Shown: positions 23,370 to 35,249 of the stretch, in pieces | How positions within the stretch are numbered: the first letter of the stretch is position 1 | How the letters are laid out: every line of letters begins with the position of its first letter | Assembly: GCF_036711975.1 (NCBI RefSeq) | Contig: NC_091972.1 | Coordinates: 35,035,001 to 35,099,000, forward strand | Direction: 5' to 3' | DNA: 64,000 bases | DNA from: Onthophagus taurus | Lineage: Eukaryota; Arthropoda; Insecta; Coleoptera; Scarabaeidae | Made by a program: the position numbers and the translations under genes | Notes under the pieces: model-generated | The model's input: only the letters and a program-made list of their open reading frames with translations | What the model was told of the DNA's origin: nothing | Database searches by the model: none

Positions 23370-23967
23370 ATTTTTTATTATAAACCCATCTAAGCAAATG
23401 CTTAATTCTTTGTGAATAGGTTTTATGCCCTCAACAACTTCAGTTAGCATTGCTGGATCATGCTTGTGATTATAATTTCATATCCTGCAACTGCTTTTCG
23501 TAATTGCCAAACATCCACAATCTTGGACTCTCCGGACAAAAGTGATGTTGAGGTTTCTCATTGGTCAAAATTTTGTGGTATAAAGTGACCCAAATAGCTT
23601 TTTTCATGTCGTCAATAGAGTTGCAGTGTCTACGTTTGCCGTCCAACATTTTCTGAACATGATCAATGCACTCTTTTTTATCTACACTTGGATTTTTTTT
23701 TCAACATTTGCCTTAATTAATATAAGTAATGCCATTTTTTTAATTTGCAAGTGAAAACCTGTCAACTAACATCTTTCGTGAGCCCTCGTGATTCACCTCG
23801 CACACAGTTTCATGAGATTTTTTGCATTCAATGTACTCACCTCTATCTTCCGTACTTTTATATGTAAAGCATGCCTTACAAAATTTACTTTTTATCCATC
23901 GCCTGTAGAAAGTGATTCCATTATTTTCGCCATTATCAACAGTCTTCTCTATCTTGCTGAGTAGCAT
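23370..23967 (-). pseudogene. MULE-like transposase remnant, core to C-terminal part
   Basis: Minus strand. It begins FCKACFTYKSTEDRG and CEVNHEGSRKM, a conserved Cys/NHEGS block after the first catalytic region. It continues in another frame with KKECIDHVQKMLDGK (about 23655-23700) and KPQHHFCPESPRLW (about 23515-23560), as in the C-terminal third of arthropod MULE-like transposases. The stretch between VDRF and the ECIDHVQ block is deleted. It lies 0.4-1.0 kb upstream of the DPP3 start. Confidence 0.6.
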
Positions 23968-24765
23968 TTTTTGTTTACGTATTCAACAAATAGAAATTTC
24001 TCGCATATTTGCCAAAAGAGAAAAAATTTACTGTGTCAACAATAGCACAAAAATACTAGCAAGATATACCAAACAATTAGTAAGCTATAACTGTTAATTA
24101 AAATTACTTATAAATTATTTCAAATCTCATTTTGGTAACGGATTTTTCTTAGAATCGAAAATCACACTTCTCAACTCTTCTCTTCTACATTTTCTCTGGT
24201 TTTCGACTCTTGTTGTCTGCGTTTACTCTCTGGTTTCTGGACTGCTATATATTGAGACCTCCATCGTGACTATTTAGGCTATGAACTGCTTACAAATTGA
24301 ATTGCCTTGAAAAAACTTCACGGTTATTTCTAGCGTTCGAGATTTTTAACCATTACTACCTTCTCTTCCAACGCTTTTAACTTAAACAATTGTTTCCATT
24401 GGCTAAAAGGAACTCGGACCACTGAAAACATTCTGATGCAGAGAACCCTTCTTAAAGTAATAAAACAAAGATGGAAAGATAAAGACAAAAAAAGCTATCA
24501 ATAAAATTAACCGAACCCGTGATTCGTTACATTGCTTGCTATCAATTGTAATCCTCTTTTGAGTTGTGTCTTCTAGTCATATCATTACTGCTTTTTCCAT
24601 TTTTTCCGTAGTAACATCTCTTATGTATCAAGTAGTGCTCATACTCGTAGGAGATCCAGCTGCTACACATTTTCTAATGTCGTCTTCTTTAATAAGGACC
24701 ATTTCTACTACTCTTTATCGATTATGTAGACAGTCCAAAATTCTAATGCTAATTGATATTCTGCT
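23968..24765. other. No gene seen
   Basis: AT-rich DNA between the MULE remnant and the LINE. Short frames only; possibly decayed 5' sequence of either element. Confidence 0.5.
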
Positions 24766-24769
24766 GCTT

Positions 24770-27573
24770 ACTCTGCTTGTCATATAAATTCGCAAAGTTT
24801 AAACGCGCACATTGATGATTTCCTTGTAACATTCGAATCTAGTATCTTCGATGTTATGATGGTGAGCAAAAACATGGCTTAAACCGTCCGCCTTATTGAC
24901 TTTACCTAATTATCGGCTTATAACAAATAATCGTATGTTCTCGCGCGGTGGGTGAGTAGCTATGTACATTAAAGACAGTTTATATGCCACCATTGTTGAG
25001 ACCTCGGACGGGTGAACGCAGGGTGCCGAGTCTTGTGGAGATAAAATGTGCAGGCATTGCGGTTTTATTTGGCGCCTTTTATTGCCCTCCTCTCGCCACT
25101 TACTTTGATCAGGTGGAGGAATTCCTTGAGAAACACTCTCTTCATTTTGATACAATCCTTTTAATGGGTGATTTCAACACCTGCTTATTGAAAAATGATG
25201 CACGTTGTGAAAAACAACAATTTATAACTTCATCACTAAATCTATCGATCTTACCCTTCCTGCCGACTCACCGCTCGTTATCCTCTCATACTCTCCTTGA
25301 TCTTATTATCATGTCTCGTCCGGACAATATTCTTAAGCAGGGTCAGTTGCCTGCACTTCAAGTTTCAAACCATCACTTGATTTACTGAGCGTTCCAGTTA
25401 CGATGTTAGGTTGCTTGCGGGAGGATGAAAGACCTAGTTATTGTTCAAACGTAGCCCTTCTGCTGACAATCGGGAACATTATCGTGTGCTGCGTAACCGT
25501 TATAATCATCGATGCAAAGACGCTAAAAGATTGCACTACTGTCAGAGGTTGTCTGGAGCCAGTAACAAGACATTTTGGAAAACAATGCGGTCACTTGGTG
25601 TTATGAGTCTCCCACAGATCTACCCACTCTTGATGCTGCTGGTCTAGCGGAGTATTTTGCGGATCCTCCTGTGGTGGTTGGTAACATAACTAGGCAGAAT
25701 ACTATTAATGAAATCCTTGCATCTACCAACGTGCTTTCCTTTTCATTCAGCTTGGTTACAGATGCTGAGGTCCGAGATGCTTTAACTTACTCCAAGTCCA
25801 GTAGTGTCGGAACAGATGGTATTGGACTCAGATTTCTCTTACCTATTCTGGATATACTTATTACTCCTCTAACACATATTTTCAACTGTTCAATCTGGCG
25901 AATTGCCCATATTATTCCTATCCCAAAAATTAAATCTCCGTCCCATGTTGGTGACTTTCGACCTATTTCTATTCTATCTACGTTGTCAAAAGCTATTGAA
26001 CGTTTAGCTTATTTACAGATTCAGAAATATGTTGAGGAGTTTAATTTGATTAACAAGTTCCACTTTGGTTTTCGTGAAGGGCATGGTCCTTCACGAAAAC
26101 CGTTGATATTAGATCTGCTTGTGATAAGCGTTGTGTTACCTTGCTAGTGTTACTTGATTTTAGTAAGGCCTTTGATTCTGTGGACCATGCTCTCCTGTCA
26201 ACTAGGCTTTCTGCTATTGGTTTTACCTCTTCTTGTGTATCTTGGTTCCAGTCCTACCTTTCCTATCGGTCTTTACGTGTCCGCGTGGAATCTGTACTTT
26301 CTTCTCCTGTTGACATCAAAAGTGGAGTTCCCCAGGGCAGTGAGCTGAGTCCTTTGCTCTTCTCAATTTTCGTAAATAGTATTAGTGATGGTATCTCGTG
26401 TAACTGTCATCTCTCTAGCGTGCTTGACTGGTCTAGACGTCATGGACTTAACCTGAATCCAGGTAAAACAAGAGCCATTGCATTTGGCACTCGCCCCTTG
26501 CTGGTACAATTTAAGTCCTTAACTATCCTTTAACTGAGGCTTGGCGACATCGTTATTTCGTTTTCTAATACGGTCAAAAATCTTGGTGTGGTAATGGATT
26601 CGGCGATGTCTTAGCGGCCACAAGTTCAGGAAGTCTGTAGGAGAGTTTACTTCAGTTTCCATACTTTGAAGAAACCTCGCTGCTACCTTCCTCCTGTTGT
26701 ACGTCGTAGTCTTTGTTATTCACTCATTTTCCCACACTTTCATTATGGCGATGCTGGGTATCCCGATCTGTCCGTAGCCCTCTTGGGTAAACTGGAAAGA
26801 CTTCAGAACAATTGTATACAGTACATTTTTGATTTAGGAAAGTTTCAGTACATTACCCCATATCGTAACAACCTACAGATGATGACTTGCCAGAATCGTA
26901 GATCATTTCGTATGCTTACTATGTTGTACAAAATTGTCCATACCCACACTCCTGCTTATTTGTCTGATGCCTTTCACTTTTAAGCATCACAAGACTTGCC
27001 CACTCGATTAATGTCGGACTCTACACTCATGTTTCCAGTCCATAGTACTGAAATCTACCACAGATCTTTTACAGTACAGTCCATTGCGTTGTGGAACGAT
27101 TTGCCTGCCGTTGTTCGCAATGCAACTAGTTTAATAAGTTTTAAAAATGCCTTGAGGCGCCATCTGCTATCTTTTCAACTATCTTCTTCTTGACGTATAC
27201 GTGTTTGTTGTCTTCTCTGGTCTGCCTTTCATCTATCTTTTACGGCACTTTGTTTTTGTGTCTATTTCCTACTATAAGTAGGAAACTACTTATAGTAGTT
27301 TACACTACTGACACTACTGACTGTCGATCCATTACATAACTCAAATATGCTCATTTGCTCAGTTTTATTAGCACATCATTTAGTATTACTTTTTTGGTAG
27401 CCATAATTTATTTATTTAAAATTACATATACACTGTTACCAGTTGGGTCTCTTGGAAGATATCGTTTATTGCGATAAATTGATCCGTTTGTCTTGATGTC
27501 TATATTTGTTATGAATGTATATATTTATGTAAATATTTGTTTTTGAGGCAATAAACATTATTATTATTATTAT
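24770..27573 (+). mobile_element. LINE (Jockey/CR1-type) with decayed ORF2
   Basis: Plus strand. Endonuclease pieces: LNAHIDDFLVTFESSIFDVM near 24805-24865, and FDTILLMGDFNTCLL (25147-25192) with LLDLIIMSRPDNI. Reverse transcriptase: VGTDGIGLRFLLPIL, IIPIPKIKSPSHVGDFRPIS, LLDFSKAFDSVDHALL (26150-26200), SGVPQGSELSPLLFSIFVNS. The YADD block is deleted just after this, and WSRRHGLNLNPGKT follows. C-terminal part to 27193 (FPHFHYGDAGYPDL, TPYRNNLQMMTCQNRRSF). The 3' end is caataaac followed by (ATT)n at 27551-27573, a usual tail for these LINEs. Multiple stops: not functional. Confidence 0.85.
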
Positions 27574-27638
27574 ATTTGCATGGAAATAATGATTGAATAA
27601 TTTGCCGCTACTATTCTCAAACAAGAATGAACAGCTGA

Positions 27639-27855
27639 TTAAGCCGAGAAATTCACAGTATGCGATCTTTTCCAAAAAATGAACCTGCTATTAAGGAAAT
27701 TCAAACCTAGAACAGACGAGATGGTACTTCACCAATGTAAACAGTACTGTGAAGTGCTGTATTCTGACAATAATGCGTCTGGAGCAGAGCAAATCCAGAC
27801 AGATATTCTCAAAGTGCTGGACGATGCTTCTGTCAAAATGCTTTTAAATTGTTAA
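27639..27855 (+). CDS. Short unidentified open frame
   Basis: Open from 27639, with an ATG at 27679 giving 58 aa and a stop at 27853. Composition is protein-like and codon use is less AT-biased than the flanks (KPRTDEMVLHQCKQYCEVLY, then ASGAEQIQTDILKVLDDAS). No domain recognised. It directly follows a LINE tail, so a transposon fragment is more likely than a gene. A lone exon cannot be excluded. Confidence 0.25.
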
Positions 27856-28229
27856 ATGATTTTTAAATCTTAAAAACCAACAGTTTTTTACAATTTTTTA
27901 TGCTAAATTATTTGAGTTACCAGAAAATAAGAATCGAAGTGTTTCGGCTCATGACGATATCTCAAACTGTTTGCAAATTAGACAGGGGGATAGTATTTAT
28001 GGCGCATATTGTATATTTATATTTAATGATATGTAGTAAATATACAGGATGAGTTATTAGAATTCCGGTGGTCGATAGTTACTAAACCGTTTGAAAAACA
28101 AAAAAATATTTTATACAAAAGTTGTTTGACTGATCACTTTCTATTACGTAAAATAATTTTCACTTATACAGGATGTTCCATTTACGCGTAACGGAGAATA
28201 CGTCAATTTATTTAAGTGGAACAGCCTGT

Positions 28230-28559
28230 TTATTTTATCATATTATGAATACAACCATCAATTTTAAAACATTTCATAAATATATAAGATTTTATCATGT
28301 TTGGATGATAAGTAATAGCTCTTGTTTTTAAATACTCAACTAACTCGCCCTTACGCCATTTTAAGTTAGGCAGTCTTAGCTTTAACCTTAATCTATAAGA
28401 TACATTTTCAAGGATTAAATATTGTGTATCTAAATTTGTGTGATACACTAAGCTATGATTATATACCAATAAATTTTTTTCTATATATGAGTTCCAATTG
28501 AAGCCTCTTGGTCCAAATGTGTTTTCCGAGGTTAAATGGTTGTTTAAATGGATTTCCAA
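28230..28559 (-). pseudogene. Possible transposase C-terminal fragment
   Basis: The minus-strand frame ends with a block LPNLKWRKGELVEYLKTRAI then YHPNMIKS, which resembles the (K/S)WRK..(I/L)..WL segment near the end of some insect DDE transposases. The upstream half is unrecognisable and no catalytic residues are visible. Tentative. Confidence 0.3.
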
Positions 28560-28649
28560 GTATTTAATTTCAGTTTGAATTGGGAGAGGAACTTTGTCTA
28601 GACTTACTTGTTGGCACGTCCCTCAATTTAGTGTGAAGGTGACCTGTAC

Positions 28650-28880
28650 AGATCTTTTGCAGTTTACTTTAATTCGCCATCGTTTGTCTATTCACCCAGT
28701 TTGAGTAAATGCTTTTGAAGATGGCAAGAAGCAATTATGATATCCCTATGTGATGCCAAGATAACAGTATCATCAGCGTAGGTGGCTGTGGTGGTGTAAA
28801 TGCAGTGTATATGATGTATAATGTTGGATTCAAAACGCTGCCCTATGGGACTCCAGCTTGTAAAGGTAGAAGATTAGGTT
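28650..28880 (-). pseudogene. Jockey-like LINE reverse transcriptase fragment
   Basis: Minus strand: LQAGVP, a stop in place of the expected Gln, then GSVLNPTLYIIYTAFT; one frame away TYADDTVILASHRDI and HLQKHLLKLGE. These are RT motifs B and C (YADD catalytic box). Only this core survives. Confidence 0.65.
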
Positions 28881-29724
28881 GACCTTCCTGTGGCATAAAG
28901 AATTACCTCTCCTTCAAATATGATCGCAGCAGGGAATAGTATTGGTGAGGTAGTTGCTTTTTTAAGTTTAGTGATTAAGTCATAATGCTAGACTATCGAA
29001 AGTCTGCGAGATGTCCAAGAATTCTTAGTTATCATAGTAATGTGCATACCTTTATCCTTCTGCAATGAAACATTTTTTAACAGACTTTTATCTTCATCAT
29101 TCAAATTTTTACGTGGAAATCCTCTTCCAAAAATTCACATTTTGTTAAGATTAATAGGATTAAGCAGTCTTTCTTCTTTATTTTCAATATATTGTGCCAC
29201 AAATATTGCAATATGAGCCTGTTACAGCAAATCTCTACGTAGATAGATGATCAATCGTATAGCAGTACCAAGATAATTTCAGACTCATTTTAGAAAAGTT
29301 TAACACCTCAACTAGAAACATTATTACTTCCGAAATAAATTAAAAAAGTTGTTAATTGCAATAATTAAAATGATGTAACTAAAAATTATTGAATCTTTGA
29401 TTATATAGTTTAATGAATTTTGTATAGATGGCACTACCGTATAAATCATTTTATACATCGTATTGTTGGTTGCCTATATAATTTATTTAAATTAATTGTT
29501 TAATTTTTAGATTAACAATAAAATAAGATTTATTTTCTATAATGTAGCGATTAAAATAATTAAACATTTCATTCGTTATTAAATAATTACATTAATTATT
29601 TATTTCATTTAACTATTTTACATTCTAAGCAGATTTCTTCAGAGAAACAAACTTTTAATTAAGTTTACGGTATCTTCAAGTTAACATCAGTTTTTGTATC
29701 AAATTAAACGAATTACATTTAATC

Positions 29725-32700
29725 TTAAACAATATGTACAAACGATTCATCATCAACAATCTTATATCTATCAGATCTATACGTCATTAAGTTTTCATAA
29801 AATCTTTTAAAACTACAATCCCTAACTTTAGCAATAACTGGTGGTAAAGATTTAATCCCCGCCAAATTTGCTAAACTATCATAATACTCTTGTTGAAAAC
29901 ACCCCATTTTATGAAAATCTCTTTCACGATATCCCTTAAGCATTTTAGTGTTAATTTCGTTTTCCTCTTCCTTTCTCATTACTTCTAACGATGGAAGATG
30001 CATTTCGCCGTTTAAATATTTCATGTAGAAGCGACATTGTAGGTCGAACATGGGAAAAGCACACACATGTACGGGAATCCCGATCATGCACATAGTCGGT
30101 CGTTCCATGTGGATCATGTGTTTGTAAAGAGGTGTTATGTGATTATCGTTAATTCGGATTCCGCACGATTCGTGCAGATACGGGTAGCTGTAGTTGAAAC
30201 CTACAATGAAAACGGTGTGGCTAATTCGTTTTATCTTCTCGCTTTTGTTAAGACGGAAAGAATGCTCGAAGACGCAATAAGTTAAATTATTCGAATTCTT
30301 ACAATAAGGAACTTAAGGAACAAGTTAAATTCTAAAAGCACTTGCAATTAACTCGGTAATTTTATCGTACCTGTACAATAAAAGATAACATCAACTTTCG
30401 AAACGTTTCCATCAACAAATTCGACGTCGTTTTCAAAAATTTCTTTAATATCCGGTTTTCGATGCACGTTATCTGGGTATTTAGAAGTTAAAATATCCGA
30501 ATGGTTACTTAATAACACTGCTTTTGCTGTTGTAGAAATTTCTAATGCTAAATCGACTCCGGATGGCCCAGCTCCGATTATTAAAACGATTTTGTTTTTG
30601 TAATTGTCTGGAGATCTGTATTGTCTGCTATGGAATTGGTCCCCCTTGAAAATATCCGTTCCTTTTATATTTTTTGGCATGTTTCCTTCGTTATAATTCC
30701 CACTACATAACATAACAACATCAAAAATTTCGGAATAATTTAATTTTTTAACTTTGTCTGTATAATAGGTCATCCATTGGTGTTTATTAATTGGTTCAAT
30801 TTTGGTTACTATACAATTAAACTGTAAAATAATAAGAATTAAAATAGATTTGTCAAATATCGTGGTTAGGATACGAAATTAGTTATTATTAGAGCATATT
30901 TATGGTATTACATTACATTTACAAGTTTTGTATATCGAATAGGAATTAATAAGATAACTCTCATAATTTACTGAGGAACCTACCAAAACTTAAGATCTTG
31001 CTTAGTAAAGCATTGCTATAAAGCAATTATTTTGTTTAGTTTGCTTAACTTTGTAGATTTTTTCATTTAAGGTCGGTTTAATACCAGTGATTTTAACAAA
31101 TACAAAGTTTGTGCTGAACAATTCCTTGTGCATAAAAGGTTTTTTGGCTGCTATGTATGGTTGACTAGTTTAGTGTCAGCAAAGATGATTTTAAACTTGA
31201 TGCTAATGGTTCAGTTTCAATTGATCTCGTTAATCTGAGTGGCTGACCATAAACCAATTCTGCAGATGAACAACCTAACTCCTCCTTCAGAGATGATCTG
31301 AGACCAAGTAGTATTAAACGAAACAGCTGAAGTAATGTCTGAAAAGAGTCTCCGCAATAGAGGCTACAGAAATATTTTTAGAGGAAAAGCCTCTGCCCAC
31401 CGTGTAAAACGCTCAATGACCGTGAGCAGATAAGTACATCCGAGGGATGGAGCGAGTGGGCCAACCAAATTAATGTGTATGTGTTCAAACCGAACTTTTT
31501 GAATCTTGATTTTGAGAATTGGCGATTTTGTATGCTATGTATTTTTACTTTCTACCATGGCAAACATGATTTTGTCTAAATACGAATTTGTTTTGACATA
31601 TGAGACCAAAAGAATTTTGTTTTTATTAAATGAATGGTTGCTCGTATATGAAGGTGAGATAAACCATGCAATTTCTTTATAACTAATTCTCTGAATTGCT
31701 GTGGAATATAAATTCGCGGAGATTTCGTTGACATTTCACACCATCATCTAATAAGTGATAGGGAGATAGGGGATATCCGTGAGTTGAGCTTTGTAAAGTG
31801 TAAGTGTGTCAGGGTACTGAGAATTCAGAGTTTCAATATTTATCCTGGACAAAGTGTTTGCAACAATATTGAAATTTCCCTTAATGTATCTCACATCAGA
31901 TGTATATTGTGTTATATAATTTAGGTACCTGGTTTGTCTTGGTGTTTTTTCTGTTGATGAAAATATTGCCATAGTTATAGGTTTGTAGTCGGTGAAAACT
32001 GTAAAATGATTTCCATGTAGGAAATGTTTAAAAAATGTTATGACGCTTCTATTTGCTCTATTTGCTTCTCTTGTTGTTGTTTTTACATGTTTCAACTTTT
32101 TTGTTTTTCTAATATAACATTAGTTGGCGTGTCATAGCACGCTACAGTATTTAATAAATAATAATTTATTGAGCCAAATTAGAAAAAACAAAATACAATA
32201 ATAAGGAAAAGTACAATAATATTAAACTTAAATTATAGCTCAAAGGGTGCAAGGGCAGAAAAGGCAAAACAATGCCACTGATTTTACTTGCACCTAATGA
32301 GAACAGCAGCAGAAAATAAAATAAAAGTTAAATCAAAACTGAGCGGTATCAATGAAAATGAGATAATAAAAATAAAAACAAAAATAAAAACAAGTGGTTA
32401 GGATTATTAGATTACCAAAAGAATCAAAAGCAACATTATATCAATTATCACAAAAACCGATCAAACACCCTCTCGCGCAAAACAATAGATCTAAACAACT
32501 GAACCGAGCGGGCACACCTCGTAGAACTGGGAATCGCATTCCAAAAACGAGCTACTTGATAGGAAAACGAGCACTGAAATTTTGACGATCTATGCAGCGG
32601 AACTGTAATACAAAATCCATGCCTAAGATTCAAATTGTGTACATCAGTTCTGAAGGTAATTTTGCGAGAAAGATAAGGAGGTTTACCAGAATAAATAATC

Positions 32701-34370
32701 CCATGAATAAAAGACAAGTAATGAAAAACAAATCTCTGTCGCATATTCAGCAAACCACAAATCTGAAGAGCTTGTGAGACGTGATCACCTCTCCTCAATT
32801 TATAAATAAAGCGAAGACACGAATTCTGCACGACCTGAATTCTTCGCCAACTCTCAAAAGATAGACATGGACCAAATACAACGTTACAATAATTAAAGTG
32901 AGACAAAACTAGAGCATCACAGAGAAGGCGTTTGAGCTTTATCGACAAAAACATTTTACTAAAATAGAGGCTTCTAAGGGACCCATACGCGCGCCTACAT
33001 ATCAACCTAATGTGATCACCAAAAGTAAGCCTATCATCAATGACAACACCCAAACTCTTGACCGAGTCCACCACTTTTAATTGCTCCCCTAGCATACTAA
33101 TGTTAATGTCATTTTTATTAACAGATAAGTTACCCTTTTTAGTAAATAAGATGCATTGGGTCTTGTCAGGATTGATCACAAGAGCATGCCTTTGTATCTC
33201 CACACATAAGTGACCCAATTCCTCAGTAATTCTGTCACATGCATGAGGCAACTCACCAGGTATGAGGTCGAAATAAAGCTGTGTATCATCCGCATATAAG
33301 TGATAGGAACATAAGGTTAACTTTGAAAATAAATTGCTGGTGAATATACTAAATAAAAGTGGACCCAAAATAGAACGTTACAGTACATCTGCTACAATTG
33401 TAGAAGGATCAGAACAAACGGATTTAACCTTAACCGATTGCATCCTGTTAGAAAGATAGCTCCGAAACAAGGAAACAGCACAATCAGAAACACCAATAAA
33501 CCTCAGAATAGCCAACAAAAGGTTATGATTCAAAATATCAAATGCCTTGCTGAAATCAAGAAGCACAAGTACAGTAGATCTTCCCCCATCCAGAGCTCTA
33601 AATACGTCATCTGTCAGATCAAGAAGTGCCGTGGCACAGCTATACTGTCGCCTAAAGCCAGATTATTTCTGAGGTAAAATATGATTAGAATTTAAAAAGG
33701 ATTGTAGTTGTTCCGCCATAATCCTCTCCAACATAAGTATTTGATTAATATTTTGATGTTTTGGTACTTTGTTTTTGGGTTTTGTATTCCGGAAAAAGAT
33801 TTCAGAATGATAACCTACATAAAAACAATATTTGATAAAGCTACGCTTAGAACTTGTGTTTCCTTGCACTTTATTCTGAAAACGGCTTCGTTTTTGGGAT
33901 TTCAGTATTCTTTAGTGCTGTTAATTGTTGAACATATTCGATTCGCGTATCGTCTGTGACTGTTTAAATACAATTTGCGGATTTTAACATTACCTTAAAT
34001 AATTTATTTAAGTTATTATAATCGGCGTAATCTTTCAAGAATTCTTTCATTTCATTATTCGTGGGATAAGTTGGAAGTTTGTCACTAATTGGAAAATCTG
34101 GGTAACCCATTACTTCTTTGGGAATATTTGCTCTGTAAGAAACAAATATAATATAGATTTAACTTAATATAAAAAGCCTTACTTTAAACTCTTATATGTT
34201 GCGGAATAAACCGGAAATCCATATTTATCCAAATCGACATCATCTGTATAAACCCAAGTTCCTCCTAATTCTGACCTCATATCAATTACAACGCAATCGT
34301 GATTGTTTTGCAAAGCATATTTAGCCGCTACTAATCCTGCTGCGCCAGCGCCAATCACAAGAATTTTCAT
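29725..34370 (-). CDS. Flavin-containing monooxygenase E (417 aa)
   Basis: Four exons: 34370-34183, 34132-33994, 30821-30371 and 30200-29725 with stop, lengths 188, 139, 451 and 476 nt, all with GT-AG junctions and matching phase. Motifs: FAD-binding VIGAGAAGLVAAKYA at residues 5-19, then GGTWVY; FMO signature FKGDQFHSRQY at about 167-177; NADPH-binding IGAGPSG about 191-197; YCTGF across the exon 3/4 join. Known role: FAD- and NADPH-dependent oxygenation of nucleophilic N or S atoms; insect relatives detoxify alkaloids (senecionine N-oxygenase type). No clear signal peptide or C-terminal membrane anchor, so probably cytosolic. Intron 2 (3.2 kb) holds a gypsy piece and a LINE. Compared with gene A it lacks introns 3 and 5. 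Substrate unknown. Confidence 0.93.
31170..32095 (-). mobile_element. Ty3/gypsy remnant in FMO-E intron 2
   Basis: Minus strand: an RNase H tail region (TFFKHFLHGNHFTVFTDYKP, SSTEKTPRQTRYLNYI, VRYIKGNFNIVANTLSRI, 31850-32060). Further on is an integrase piece (LILLGLRSSLKEELGCSSAE, LVYGQPLRL, about 31220-31310). The integrase wording closely resembles the gypsy copy at 10.7 kb, so they are probably one family. Confidence 0.78.
32150..33740 (-). mobile_element. LINE (Jockey/CR1-type) ORF2 remnant in FMO-E intron 2
   Basis: Minus strand from about 33740: SGFRRQYSCATALLDLTDD, LVLLDFSKAFDILNHNLLLA (33520-33575), GPLLFSIFTSNLFSK, then the intact catalytic box YADDTQLYF (near 33290) and a long uninterrupted frame 33368-32448 with HALVINPDKTQCILF, VVDSVKSLGVVIDDRLTFGD and a C-terminal FRTDVHNLNLRHG block. 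A frame break near 33375 separates the two frames. 5' truncated in RT; the 3' end is AT-rich near 32150. Relatively young by its long open frame. Confidence 0.85.
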
Positions 34371-35235
34371 GTTAAACCTAGGTTTTAATAAAAAAAATCA
34401 TAAGACAAACATGAAATAATTAAAATTTAATTTAATTACAGAAATATATACAGAAATAACTAAATGTATTTTGATAACTCTTATCAAATGATATTTTATC
34501 ATAAATAGACATTAATTATTCTATATAAGATAACCTAAAACGTTTTTAATATTAAATTGAAAATAATTATAAAATGAATAGACTTACTGAAATAGAAACG
34601 TTTTGTTGCTTGAACGATCAAACGGAAACTAAAATAGTTAGTTTCGACTATCTTATAATTTAGACGTGAATACGATTCGTCCTTACTTAATCTTTATGCA
34701 GTTTCATGTGACCTTTAAAAGGAAATAATTAAGTGTGATCGCCTCGAGGTTTATGGTGAAACTACTTAGTTGGTCGTTGAAATCGTCGTCTTAGTTCAAT
34801 GATTTTTAGTCGGTCAATGCTATTATTTATATGCCTTAAAAAGAAATTATATATTAAGATTTAGAATTAAGAATGTTAAAAATTATTAAAAATGTGTGGT
34901 CCACTATTTTATTTTTTTAATGACACATTAACGATGTAACTTGACTGAGGTATCTAACGTACATGTCGAATTTGTAGACTTAATGAAAGATTAAAACGTT
35001 AATAATGAAATAATTATGCTAAAAGATGTAGCAACCTCAAACACACTTGGTTTGTGTGCTTTTAACTGCTACAACATACATCATAATTAACAATTTTAAT
35101 GTTTTAGATGTACATGTAAAGAATTCCTTACAGCTAATTAAAATAACAATGAAGATGAACTTACCGATAAAAATGAACAAAAGATAGATTGATGTATTAT
35201 TTCAAGTATATACATTTATAATCATAACTTAATCT
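34371..35235. promoter_or_regulatory. Upstream region of FMO-E
   Basis: No other gene is seen. On the minus strand a TATA-like ATTATAAGA sits near 34660 and a good donor (CA|GTAAGTC) near 34588, about 220 nt before the ATG, suggesting a short non-coding first exon and a 5' UTR intron. This is inference from motifs only. Confidence 0.3.
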
Positions 35236-35249
35236 CGGGTGTAGGCGTT